A stretch of DNA of 36,720 nt from an uncultured Azospirillum sp. (GTDB lineage Bacteria > Pseudomonadota > Alphaproteobacteria > Azospirillales > Azospirillaceae), in the NCBI RefSeq assembly GCF_946480385.1, contig NZ_CAMLJP010000063.1:1-36720 (forward strand), read 5' to 3'. Below are positions 1 to 7,929 of the stretch, piece by piece. The notes under the pieces are model-generated. The model was not told the DNA's origin, made no database searches, and saw nothing but the letters and a program-made list of their open reading frames with translations. A program made the translations under genes and the position numbers. Position 1 is the first letter of the stretch. Each line of letters opens with the position of its first letter.

Positions 1-338
1 CCGTGATCGTCACCACCAACCTGGCGTTCGGGGAATGGCCATCGCTCTTCGGCGACGCCAAGATGACCACTGCCTTGCTCGACCGGCTCACCCACCACTG
101 CGAGATCCTTGAGACCGGCAACGAAAGCTGGCGCTTCAAAAACCGCGCCTGACTCCGGCCGCCGGGTCGTCCAAGTCGCCCACAGCGCCTCCCCGCGCGT
201 GCCGCTCCGTCGCAGATGAGGGCACTGCGCGGCACGCGCGGGTCCCCTCCATGGACGACCTGGACGACAAGCCCTCACCAGCTCAACGGGGTCCCTTTTC
301 CACGCCGATCCAGGGTCCCAATCTCATGCCGATTGACA
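1..338 (+). mobile_element. IS21-family insertion sequence, right end (partial)
   Basis: The window opens inside an insertion sequence. It carries the 3' end of an istB-type gene, followed by about 185 bases of non-coding terminus. That terminus holds three spaced copies of a GGGTCCC-centred repeat (starting at 240, 289 and 313); the last two are followed by a GCCGAT core. Multiple short terminal repeats are characteristic of IS21-family ends. The element appears to end with GATTGACA at 331-338, matching the family's terminal CA. Coding similarity to a molybdopterin oxidoreductase starts immediately after. The left end, istA and the target-site duplication lie outside the window, so the exact boundary is inferred from the repeats and from where the host gene resumes. 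Confidence 0.75.
3..152 (+). CDS. istB: IstB-like transposition helper ATPase, C-terminal fragment
   Basis: This is the last 49 codons of an IS21-family IstB, an AAA+ ATPase that helps the IstA transposase choose and bind target DNA. The visible part matches the conserved C-terminal block of the family: [20 protein letters not shown], then a HHC and SWRFKNR ending. The gene is cut by the window edge, so the Walker motifs cannot be checked. The reading frame is intact to its stop codon. IstB proteins normally end a short distance before the right terminal repeats, as seen here. Confidence 0.9.
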   Translation: MIVTTNLAFGEWPSLFGDAKMTTALLDRLTHHCEILETGNESWRFKNRA

Positions 339-1109
339 GTCGCCGACGCCGATGACCGCGACATCGCCCTGTCCGGCGTCGAACGGGTGATGCCGGCGCT
401 GCAGGCCACGCTGAAGCCGGAGGAATGGCGCAAGGTCGCCTACATCCTGGCGCGCGGCGGCCGTTACCAGAATCAGGCGGAAGGCTTCGAGGGCGACAAG
501 GCGGCCCACAAGTTTCTGAAGCCGCTGCAGGTCTACAACGAGGCGGTAGGAACGGCGAAGAGCAGCATCACTGGCCGGCGCTGGACCGGCACCGCCACCT
601 GGATGGAGCCGGTCTTCGCCGACGGCAGCCCGGTTCATAAGCACCACAAGGCGGAGGACTGGCCGTTCCAGCTGATCAGCTCCAAGTCCGTGCTGGTCAG
701 CGCCTACACCATCGCCGCCGGCCGGCTGCGCCACCTGCATCCGGAGAATCCGGTCGGCATCAACGCCGAGGACGCCCGCCGCCTGGGCATCGAGACCGGC
801 GACCGTATCCGCATCGCCACGCCGGGCGGGGTGCGGGAGGCCACCGCCATCGTCCGCCATGGCGTGACGCGTGGCGTGCTTGCGGTGGAGCATGGTTTCG
901 GCCATCGCGAATTTGGCGCCCGTCCGCACCTGATCGGCGGGCACAGCCAGCCTTCGCTGCCGGAGATCGGGGCGGGCATCAACCTGAACGATCTCGGCAT
1001 CGCCGATCCTTCCCGCGCCGGAGCGTCGGTGTGGGTCGATCCGATCGCCGGGACCGCCGTGCGCCAGGGTATCCCGGCGAAGCTGGAGCGGCTCGCCGCC
1101 TCCGCCTGA
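339..1109 (+). pseudogene. Molybdopterin oxidoreductase large subunit, C-terminal remnant cut by IS21
   Basis: About 256 codons remain of a DMSO-reductase-family molybdopterin oxidoreductase. The later part is the molybdopterin-dinucleotide-binding domain, including the block NPVGINAEDARRLGIETGDR and the following ATPGG turn, which is typical of the family. The overall look (PALQATLKPEEW, VAYILARGGRY, PLQVYNEAVG) is closest to tetrathionate-reductase TtrA-like catalytic subunits; this is recognition only, without a search. The sequence begins in frame directly at the insertion-sequence end and has no start codon or ribosome binding site of its own. The N-terminal iron-sulfur and catalytic domains are missing, so it is very probably non-functional. 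The upstream part may lie on the far side of the insertion, outside the window. Confidence 0.75.
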
Positions 1110-1224
1110 TGCCGGACGGGGCAGGGCTGCAAAAAAAATCGAACGCTTCGGGCGAACCGAAGGGGCGGATCGCAGTTGAAACAGACATGGCGGTGAAACA
1201 CGACCAGAGACAAGAGAGGCGACA

Positions 1225-3051
1225 ATGGCTCCGAACGTCAGCGATTTCTTCTGGCAGCGGCTCTCGGAATGGGGTGTGAAGCGGGTCTTCGGCTATCCCG
1301 GCGACGGCATCAACGGGCTGGTCGGCGCGCTCGCCCGCACCGGCGACCAGTTCGATTTCGTCCAGGCCCGCCACGAGGAATTGGCGGCATTCATGGCGAC
1401 CGCACATGCCAAATACACCGGCGAACTGGGCGTCTGCCTTGCAACCTCCGGCCCTGGCGCCGTCCATCTGCTGAACGGCCTCTATGATGCGAAGCTCGAC
1501 CACCAGCCGGTGCTGGCCATCGTCGGGCAGCAGGCGCTGACCGCGCTGGGCGGCCATTACCAGCAGGAGGTCGACCTCGTCTCCCTGTTCAAGGATGTGG
1601 CGGGCGAGTATGTCCACATGGCCTCCACGCCTGCCCAGGTGCGGCATCTGGTGGACCGCGCGGTGCGCATCGCCAAGGCCGAGCGGACGGTGACCTGCAT
1701 CATCCTGCCCAACGACCTGCAGGAGATGGATGCCGTGGAGACGCCGCCGCGCGCCCACGGCACCATCCATTCCGGCGTCGGCTACTCCGCTCCCGTCGTG
1801 CGCCCAGCGGAGGCGGACCTGCGCCGCGCCGCCGACGTGCTGAACGCCGGCTCGAAAGTGGCGATCCTGGTCGGCGCCGGGGCGCTGAACGCCACCGACG
1901 AGGTGATCGAGGTGGCCGACATCCTTGGCGCCGGCGTCGCAAAGGCCCTGCTCGGCAAGGCGGCACTGCCCGACGACCTGCCCTTCGTCACCGGCTCCAT
2001 CGGGCTGCTCGGCACCCGGCCCAGCTACGAGATGATGGTGAACTGCGACACGCTGCTGATGATCGGCTCCGGCTTCCCCTATTCGGAGTTCCTGCCCAAG
2101 GAGGGGCAGGCGCGCGGCGTGCAGATCGACATCGATCCGAAGATGCTCAGCATCCGCTATCCGATGGAGGTCAATCTGGTCGGCGACAGTGCCGGCACGT
2201 TGCGTGAGCTGATCCCGCTGCTGCAGCGCAAGCAGGACCGCTCGTGGCGCGACGGGATCGAGGCCGGCGTCGCCGACTGGTGGAAGGTGCTGGAAGCCCG
2301 CGCCATGAACGACGCCACGCCGCTGAACCCGCAACGCGTCTTCTGGGAATTGTCGCCGAAGCTGCCGGACGACGTTGTGATCGCCTGCGACACCGGGTCG
2401 GGCACCAACTGGTACGCCCGCGATATCAAGATCCGGCGAGGCATGAAGGCCAGCCTGTGCGGCGGCCTCGCCACCATGGGACCGGGCATGCCCTATGCGC
2501 TGGCCGCCAAGTTCGCGCATCCCGACCGCCCGGTGCTGGCCATCGTCGGCGACGGCGCCATGCAGATGAACGGCATGAACGCCCTCATCACCCTGCAGAA
2601 ATACTGGAAGCAGTGGAGCGACCCACGCTTCATCGTGCTGGTTCTGAACAACCGCGACCTCAATCAGGTGACGTGGGAGATGCGCGCCCAGGCCGGCGAT
2701 CCGAAGTTCGAGGCCTCGCAGGCGCTTCCCGACGTTCCCTATGCCCGCTATGCCGAACTGCTGGGCTTTAAGGGCCTGTTCGTCGACAAGCCGGAAGACC
2801 TCGGCAAGGTCTGGGACGAGGCGCTGGCGACCCGAGGCCCGGTCGTGGTCGAGGCCTACACCGATCCCAACGTCCCGCCGCTGCCGCCGCACATCTCGCT
2901 GAAGAACGCCGCCGCGATGATGGCGACGCTCGCCAAGGGCGATCCGGAGGTGTGGGACATGCTGAAGGGCACCGCCAAGGACTTCGTCGAAAGCTACCTG
3001 CCGCACGGCGGCGATAAGGGTGGTGCGAAGGGCGGCGGAAAGAAGCGTTGA
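1225..3051 (+). CDS. Thiamine-diphosphate-dependent enzyme, pyruvate oxidase/acetolactate synthase-like
   Basis: The product is a 608-residue member of the pyruvate oxidase/acetolactate synthase superfamily. The N-terminal pyrimidine-binding domain has FGYPGDGINGL and RHEE, whose glutamate near residue 51 should activate the cofactor. A middle Rossmann-like domain spans roughly 200-335. The C-terminal pyrophosphate-binding domain has the GDG...NN motif at about residues 442-476. A GAGAGG ribosome binding site sits just ahead of the ATG. The protein ends in a short Gly/Lys-rich tail rather than the amphipathic membrane helix of E. coli PoxB. It probably decarboxylates pyruvate or another 2-oxo acid; the exact substrate and acceptor cannot be read from the sequence. 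An SDR gene follows 73 bases downstream on the same strand, suggesting a two-gene operon. Confidence 0.88.
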   Translation: MAPNVSDFFWQRLSEWGVKRVFGYPGDGINGLVGALARTGDQFDFVQARHEELAAFMATAHAKYTGELGVCLATSGPGAVHLLNGLYDAKLDHQPVLAIVGQQALTALGGHYQQEVDLVSLFKDVAGEYVHMASTPAQVRHLVDRAVRIAKAERTVTCIILPNDLQEMDAVETPPRAHGTIHSGVGYSAPVVRPAEADLRRAADVLNAGSKVAILVGAGALNATDEVIEVADILGAGVAKALLGKAALPDDLPFVTGSIGLLGTRPSYEMMVNCDTLLMIGSGFPYSEFLPKEGQARGVQIDIDPKMLSIRYPMEVNLVGDSAGTLRELIPLLQRKQDRSWRDGIEAGVADWWKVLEARAMNDATPLNPQRVFWELSPKLPDDVVIACDTGSGTNWYARDIKIRRGMKASLCGGLATMGPGMPYALAAKFAHPDRPVLAIVGDGAMQMNGMNALITLQKYWKQWSDPRFIVLVLNNRDLNQVTWEMRAQAGDPKFEASQALPDVPYARYAELLGFKGLFVDKPEDLGKVWDEALATRGPVVVEAYTDPNVPPLPPHISLKNAAAMMATLAKGDPEVWDMLKGTAKDFVESYLPHGGDKGGAKGGGKKR

Positions 3052-3124
3052 CCGGCGGACCCGCAACACCCTCCACCCCCTCCTGTTGAGGCTGTCGATA
3101 CAGCGTCAGCCGGAGGGACGAGGC

Positions 3125-4117
3125 ATGCGGGATCTGAACGGGGCCGTCGTGGTGGTGGCCGGGGCGTCGAGCGGGATCGGGCGGGCCACCGCCCTGGCCT
3201 TCGCGCGGGAGGGTGCCCGGCTGGCGCTGGCCGCCCGCCGCGAGGAACTGCTGGAGGAGGTGGCGGAGGAGTGCCGCGGCCTCGGCGCCAGCGCCGTCGT
3301 CATCCCCACCGACGTGACTGATGCCGACGCGGTGAAGCGTCTGGCCGACCGCACGGTGGAGGAATACGGCTCCATCGACATCTGGATCGCCAATGCCGGC
3401 GTCGGCGCCGTCGGTCGCTTCGAAGACACGCCGGTCGAGGCGCATCGTCGGGTGATCGAAACCAATTTGCTGGGACCGCTCTACGGCGCTCACGCGGTAA
3501 TTCCGCTGTTCCGCCGCCAGGGGCATGGGACCTTCATCGCCACCGTTTCGATCGGCGCCTTCGCCCCGGCGCCCTATGCCGCGGCCTATTCGGCCAGCAA
3601 GTTCGGGCTCGACGGCATGCTGGACAGCCTGCGGGCGGAACTGGTGGACAGCCCGGACCTGCATGTCTGCGGCGTCTACCCGTCCTTCACCGACACGCCG
3701 GGCATGATGCACGGCGCCAATTACACCGGACACGAGCTGTCGCCGGAAGGTCCGATCTACGACGATCCGAACGACGTGGCGGAGACCATGGTGGCGATCG
3801 CCCGCCGTCCGCGCGCCCGCGCCCTGGTCGGGGCGCTGGCTCCGCTGTCGCGCCTGGGCTATGCGGTGGCGCCGCGTCTGGTGGAGAAGATCGCCGGTTA
3901 TGGCGCCCACCGTCATTTCGACCGCCAGCCTCCGGCTCCGCACAGCGACGGTAACCTGTTCCGGCCGGTGGAGCGGGGGCGGGGAGTGGTCGGCGGCTTC
4001 TATACCCCGCCGCCCGCCTGGGTGTCGCCCGTGCTGATGGCCGGCGTGGCGGTGGCTGCCGTCGCCGCCTATCGGAGTTTTGGGCGGGGATCGGAGCGGA
4101 GGATACGGCGGCATTGA
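3125..4117 (+). CDS. SDR-family oxidoreductase with C-terminal membrane anchor
   Basis: This is a 330-residue classical-type short-chain dehydrogenase. The nucleotide-binding motif GASSGIG is near residue 13, NAG at 90-92, the catalytic serine near 142, and YSASK at 155-159. The start at 3125 is preferred over an upstream in-frame ATG at 3020 because CGGAGGGACG sits just ahead of it and SDR similarity begins at once. After the catalytic domain, a roughly 80-residue extension ends in a hydrophobic segment (VLMAGVAVAAVAA) followed by arginines, suggesting a C-terminal membrane tether. The substrate is unknown. Its position behind the thiamine-diphosphate enzyme suggests that it reduces or oxidises a carbonyl product of that enzyme, which is inference. 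A paralogue of similar design lies at 11163-12188. Confidence 0.88.
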   Translation: MRDLNGAVVVVAGASSGIGRATALAFAREGARLALAARREELLEEVAEECRGLGASAVVIPTDVTDADAVKRLADRTVEEYGSIDIWIANAGVGAVGRFEDTPVEAHRRVIETNLLGPLYGAHAVIPLFRRQGHGTFIATVSIGAFAPAPYAAAYSASKFGLDGMLDSLRAELVDSPDLHVCGVYPSFTDTPGMMHGANYTGHELSPEGPIYDDPNDVAETMVAIARRPRARALVGALAPLSRLGYAVAPRLVEKIAGYGAHRHFDRQPPAPHSDGNLFRPVERGRGVVGGFYTPPPAWVSPVLMAGVAVAAVAAYRSFGRGSERRIRRH

Positions 4118-4130
4118 CGCCGACCCGCCA

Positions 4131-4832
4131 TCACTCCACCCCGGTCCTGAACCGGTATCCCACCCCCGGCTCCGTCACGATCAGTGCCGGCAGGTTGGGG
4201 TCGGCCTCCAGCTTCTGGCGGAGCTGCTTCACATAGACCCGCAGATAGGCGGTGTCGTGGACATGCGCCGGCCCCCAGACCTCGCGCAGCAGTTCGGTGT
4301 GGGTCAGGACATGGTCGGCGTGGCGGGCCAGCATCGCCAGAAGCTCGTACTCCTTGCGCGACAGGTGGACCTCCGCACCGTCGCGCCCCACCACCCGGCG
4401 CGCGAGGTCGATGACGACGGCGCCGGCGGTGACGGTGGTCGCCGGTTCAGCATCGGCCGGGCGCTGGCGCAGGACGGCGCGCACACGCGCCATCAGTTCG
4501 CCGACGCCGAAGGGCTTGACCACATAATCGACGGCGCCGCGGTCCAGCGCTTCCACCTTGTCGTACTCCTGGGCCCGCACCGACAGCACGATGATCGGCA
4601 CCAGCGAGGTCTGCCGCACCGCGCTGATGACCTCCTGCCCGTCGAGGTCTGGCAATCCGAGGTCGAGGATCACCAGATCCGGACGATGCCGCGCGCAAGC
4701 CTCGACACCGTCGCGCCCGGTTTCCGCCTCCACCACCTCATAGCCGTTGGCCGACAGGCTGATGCGCAGGAACTTGCGGATCTGCGGCTCGTCATCGATC
4801 ACCAGAATCTTCGCCGCCGGACTATTCGCCAC
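4131..4832 (-). CDS. kdpE: Response regulator KdpE
   Basis: This is a 233-residue OmpR-family response regulator. The receiver domain (about 7-120) has the acidic pair in VIDDEPQIRKFL, the phospho-acceptor Asp near residue 57 in VILDLGLPD, and a lysine in VVKPFG. The C-terminal winged-helix DNA-binding domain has RKEYELLAMLARH and VLTHTELLREVWG, a KdpE-typical sequence. The GTG at 4832 is chosen because GGAGGGAGA lies just upstream and it overlaps the end of kdpD by 11 bases, implying translational coupling. A longer in-frame extension to 4982 lies wholly within kdpD and shows no family similarity. KdpE normally activates the kdpFABC potassium pump genes, which are not next to it here. Confidence 0.93.
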   Translation of the reverse strand: MANSPAAKILVIDDEPQIRKFLRISLSANGYEVVEAETGRDGVEACARHRPDLVILDLGLPDLDGQEVISAVRQTSLVPIIVLSVRAQEYDKVEALDRGAVDYVVKPFGVGELMARVRAVLRQRPADAEPATTVTAGAVVIDLARRVVGRDGAEVHLSRKEYELLAMLARHADHVLTHTELLREVWGPAHVHDTAYLRVYVKQLRQKLEADPNLPALIVTEPGVGYRFRTGVE

Positions 4833-7533
4833 GCGTGCTGTCTCCCTCCATGTCGGCGATCTCCGGCCCGGCCGGAACCGGCAGCAGGATGGCGATGCAG
4901 GTGCCGGGGCCATGGCGGCCGGGCAGCGCCCGGATGCTGCCGCCATGTGCCTCCACGATACCACGGCAGATGGCAAGGCCAAGGCCGGTCCCTGCCGACT
5001 GGGCGTCGCCCGCCTCCACCCGGTAGAACATGTCGAAGATGCGCTCGCGGTCGGCCTCCGGAATGCCCGGCCCCTGGTCGCACAGCTCGATCAGCGCCTC
5101 GGCCCCGCTGCGCTTCGCCCGGACGACGATAGGGCTGCCGTTGGGCGAATATTTGCAGGCGTTGTCGATCAGGTTGAAGAACACCTGCCCCATCAGCACG
5201 GGGTCGAGCCGCAGAAACGGCAGTCCCGGCTCCAGTTCCAGCCGCACCGGGCGGCCCTCCAGCATCCGCTTCGCCCGGTCTAGCGCCGCCGCGATCACGT
5301 CGGCCAGATCGACCCAGTCGGTGCGCGGCTTCAACGTGCCCGATCCGATCCGCGTCATGTCCAGCAGGTTCTGCACGAAGCGGTTCAGCCGCTCCGCCTC
5401 CTCCTGGATGGTCTGAACCAGCTCCGACCGTTCGGCCGGGGCCAGCGCCTCGCCATAGCTTGTCAGGCTGGACGACGCCCCCAGGATGGAGACCAGCGGC
5501 GTGCGCAGATCGTGCGACAGCGACGACAGCAGGGCGGAGCGCAGCCGCTCCGTTTCCGCCGCGACGCGCGCCGTCTCGATGTCGGCGACCAGCGCCGTGC
5601 GTTCGATGGCGACCGCCGCCTGATCGGCCAGCGTGTCGAGCAGCCGCCCCTGTTCCGGCGAGAGCAGCTGTTGCCCCTCCGTCATCTGGACGCCCAACAC
5701 CCCCATCGGCCCCCGCCCGGTGCGCAGCGGCAGGAACAGCCAGTCGGCGGCGGGCAGGGTGGTGGAGCCACGGCCGGCGGTCTTGCCGTTCTCCCACGAC
5801 CAGCGCGCCGCCGCCATCGACTTCTCGTCCAGCGTATCCTCGGGCGGATAGCCGGCGGCGACCTCCAGCCGACCGTCGCGCGGCAGAAGTACGAGAGAGC
5901 GGCCGTTCATGGTGGCGGCGACGTGATGCACCACCGCCCACAGCACGTCGTCCAGCCCGACCGCCGCCGAGATGCGGCGGTTGAAGTCGTAGAGGTTGGC
6001 GGTGCGCCGGGCGCTGAGCCGCGTCGCCTCCACCTGGGCGCGAACGCGGGCGGCGAGGTTGGAGGTGATGACCGCCGCCACCAGGAAGAAGAACACCGTC
6101 ATGATGTTCTGCACGTCGGTGATGGCGAAGGTGTATTTCGGCTCGGTGAACAGGAAGTTGAAGGCGAGGAAGCTCAGCACCGAGGCGTAGATCGACGGCG
6201 CCAGACCATGGCGGATCGCCACCAGCAGCACGCCGATCAGATAGGCGACCGAGATGTTGGGCAGCGGCAGCCAGACGTCGATCAGCAGCCCCAAGGCCGT
6301 CGCCGCCGCGACGGTCAGCGTCGCCATGCCATAGGCCAGCCAGTCGAAGGCGGGGGAAGGCGCCCTGGTGTCGAGGCTGCGCGCCGGCCGCTCGTCCTCG
6401 CCGGCCACCACCATCACGTCGAAATTCTCGTTGCGGGCCAGCAGGTCGGTGGTCACCGACTGGTGCAGCGCGCGCAGGCGGCTCTTGGGGTGGGCGCGGC
6501 CGACAATGATCTGGCTGACGTTGCGGGCGCGGGCGAAGGCCAGGATCTCCGCCGCCGCCCGCTCGCCCTGGACCACCGCCGTCTCGCCACCCAGCTGTTC
6601 GGCCAGCCGCAGGGCCTGGGCGATGCAGTCCTTGTCCTCTTCCGACAAGGCATGGTCGCGGTGCGTCTCGACATACAGCGCCACCCAGGGCGCATCCCGC
6701 CGTTCCGCAGCCCGCTTGGCGGTGCGCACCAGCCGCAGGGCCTGTGGCCCGTCACCGATGCACACCAGGATGCGCTCGCGCGTCGGCCAGGGGCCGGCGA
6801 TGGCGTGGGCGCGCATGTAGCGCAGCATCTGCGCGTCCACCCGCTCCGCCGCCTGCCGTAGCGCCATCTCGCGCAGCGCGGTCAGCGTGCCGGGGGAGAA
6901 GAAATGGTCGGCCGCGCGCTTGGCCTGTTCGGGCACATAGACCTTGCCCTCCTGCAGGCGCCGGATCAGTTCCTGCGGCGGTAGATCGATCAGCGCAATC
7001 TCGTCGGCCCGCTGCAGCACGCCGTCGGGCAGCGTCTCGCGCACCTTGATCCCGGCGATGCGTTCGACGACGTCGTTCAGGCTTTCCAGATGCTGGACGT
7101 TCAGCGTCGAGAAGACGTCGATCCCGGCGTCGAGGATCTCGTCCACATCCTGCCAGCGCTTGACGTGGCGGCTGCCGGGGATGTTGGTGTGGGCCAGCTC
7201 GTCCACCAGAACCAGCTTCGGACGGCGGGCCAGGATCGCGTCCAGGTCCATCTCCTGGAAGGGTCGCCCGCGATACTCGATCCGCCGTCGCGGCAGTACC
7301 TCCAACCCGTCCAGCAGGGCTTCGGTGTCGCGCCGTCCATGCGTCTCGACCACGCCGACGACCACGTCCGTGCCGTCGCGCCGACGGGCGCGGGCGTCCT
7401 CCAGCATCGCATAGGTCTTGCCGACACCGGGTGCCGCGCCGAGGAAAATCTTCAGCCGCCCACGCCGCTCGCGGTTCGCCTCCTCCAGCAGGGCGTCGGG
7501 TGAAGGCCGATCGTCGGCTTCCGGTTCTGCCAT
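4822..7533 (-). CDS. kdpD: Osmosensitive K+ channel sensor histidine kinase KdpD
   Basis: This is a full-length 903-residue KdpD. The N-terminal KdpD domain carries a Walker A motif, GAAPGVGKT at residues 32-40, and a Walker B-like LVLVDELAHTN. A universal-stress-protein-like segment follows at about 250-370. The DUF4118 membrane region lies near 395-500, then a GAF-like domain, then HisKA with the phospho-acceptor in SLSHDLRTPL. The HATPase has an N-box (NLIDNACKYS) and the G-box GTGLGLAIC. It senses low potassium or ionic stress and phosphorylates KdpE. The gene is followed by kdpE with overlap. Upstream, where kdpFABC is usual, stand a tiny gene and a TRAP operon, so this two-component pair is separated from its usual target operon. 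Confidence 0.95.
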   Translation of the reverse strand: MAEPEADDRPSPDALLEEANRERRGRLKIFLGAAPGVGKTYAMLEDARARRRDGTDVVVGVVETHGRRDTEALLDGLEVLPRRRIEYRGRPFQEMDLDAILARRPKLVLVDELAHTNIPGSRHVKRWQDVDEILDAGIDVFSTLNVQHLESLNDVVERIAGIKVRETLPDGVLQRADEIALIDLPPQELIRRLQEGKVYVPEQAKRAADHFFSPGTLTALREMALRQAAERVDAQMLRYMRAHAIAGPWPTRERILVCIGDGPQALRLVRTAKRAAERRDAPWVALYVETHRDHALSEEDKDCIAQALRLAEQLGGETAVVQGERAAAEILAFARARNVSQIIVGRAHPKSRLRALHQSVTTDLLARNENFDVMVVAGEDERPARSLDTRAPSPAFDWLAYGMATLTVAAATALGLLIDVWLPLPNISVAYLIGVLLVAIRHGLAPSIYASVLSFLAFNFLFTEPKYTFAITDVQNIMTVFFFLVAAVITSNLAARVRAQVEATRLSARRTANLYDFNRRISAAVGLDDVLWAVVHHVAATMNGRSLVLLPRDGRLEVAAGYPPEDTLDEKSMAAARWSWENGKTAGRGSTTLPAADWLFLPLRTGRGPMGVLGVQMTEGQQLLSPEQGRLLDTLADQAAVAIERTALVADIETARVAAETERLRSALLSSLSHDLRTPLVSILGASSSLTSYGEALAPAERSELVQTIQEEAERLNRFVQNLLDMTRIGSGTLKPRTDWVDLADVIAAALDRAKRMLEGRPVRLELEPGLPFLRLDPVLMGQVFFNLIDNACKYSPNGSPIVVRAKRSGAEALIELCDQGPGIPEADRERIFDMFYRVEAGDAQSAGTGLGLAICRGIVEAHGGSIRALPGRHGPGTCIAILLPVPAGPEIADMEGDSTRGE

Positions 7534-7664
7534 CAGTCCGCCGGTCCCAATTCGCCGTGCATCCTCATCCCTCGCCTTCCCTGACGCGGGGCAGCGTGAC
7601 CATGCCGCCGCGTGGCGTCAATGGTCGGAATGGAGGCTGGCGAGCAGATGCATCCGCTATGCCC

Positions 7665-7701
7665 AAATACAAAGAAGGGCCGCCGTTTCCGGCAGCCCTT
7701 C
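7665..7701 (-). terminator. Intrinsic terminator of the 26-codon gene
   Basis: On the minus strand, GAAGGGCTGCCG pairs with CGGCGGCCCTTC (7674-7701) around a GAAA tetraloop. The 12-base-pair stem contains one mismatch and is followed by TTTGTATTT. It lies 40 bases after the stop of the small gene and ahead of kdpD, so it separates that gene from kdpDE. Confidence 0.8.
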
Positions 7702-7741
7702 CATTGTCAATCCGTGTGTCGTCGACACCACGGCGCAGTCC

Positions 7742-7822
7742 TTAGCGGACCGAAATCCCTTCCGCGAAGAAAGAGACCTCGGCCTTGGCGCTCGACGACG
7801 AGTGAGACGGACAATGAGACAC
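7742..7822 (-). CDS. 26-residue small protein of unknown function
   Basis: The gene is a GTG-started reading frame of 26 codons. The product begins SHCPSHSSSSAKAEV and ends FFAEGISVR: a Ser/His-rich first half with one cysteine, then a short amphipathic second half with no membrane segment or signal peptide. The case for a real gene is its setting. AAAGGAGGTGATC, an almost complete complement of the 16S rRNA 3' tail, lies at ideal spacing before the GTG. A promoter and palindrome lie upstream and a terminator lies downstream, so it is a complete monocistronic unit. It could be a small regulatory protein, a leader or precursor peptide, or a toxin-like peptide; nothing seen decides. I do not recognise a family. 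Confidence 0.6.
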   Translation of the reverse strand: MSHCPSHSSSSAKAEVSFFAEGISVR

Positions 7823-7824
7823 GA

Positions 7825-7837
7825 GATCACCTCCTTT
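7825..7837 (-). promoter_or_regulatory. Exceptionally strong Shine-Dalgarno sequence
   Basis: The minus strand reads AAAGGAGGTGATC, complementary to nearly the whole anti-Shine-Dalgarno tail of 16S rRNA. The GGAGG core sits seven bases from the GTG of the 26-codon gene. No other gene in the window has a ribosome binding site this close to the ideal, which implies very high translation of the small product. Confidence 0.8.
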
Positions 7838-7859
7838 CAGTTGTTGACGTACGAGACCG

Positions 7860-7887
7860 TATATAGGCGGCCTTACGGAGGCTGCAA
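7860..7887 (-). promoter_or_regulatory. Sigma-70-type promoter for the 26-codon gene
   Basis: On the minus strand a -35 element TTGCAG (7887-7882) and a -10 element TATATA (7865-7860) are separated by 16 bases. The predicted start of transcription lies about 30 bases ahead of the GTG. The surrounding sequence is less GC-rich than neighbouring coding DNA, as expected for a promoter. Confidence 0.6.
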
Positions 7888-7903
7888 GTCGGATTTCCGA
7901 CTT
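7886..7903. promoter_or_regulatory. Perfect palindrome abutting the -35 element (candidate operator)
   Basis: AAGTCGGATTTCCGACTT is a perfect inverted repeat with 8-base arms and a 2-base centre. One end overlaps the last two bases of the -35 hexamer of the small gene's promoter. This position suits a dimeric repressor or activator site; the protein that binds it is unknown. The roughly 25 bases between it and dctM show nothing else of note. Confidence 0.55.
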
Positions 7904-7929
7904 CTCCGCTGTGACATTCACCGGGGTGT

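Noticed and set aside
979..3069. Long minus-strand frame of 696 codons opposite the thiamine-diphosphate gene
   Set aside because: It is antisense to a protein with clear cofactor motifs, is rich in Arg, His, Gly and Gln as expected of GC-rich shadow frames, and shows no domain.
4833..4982. N-terminal extension of KdpE to an upstream ATG
   Set aside because: It lies inside the kdpD catalytic domain in another frame, lacks receiver similarity, and the GTG at 4832 has a proper ribosome site.
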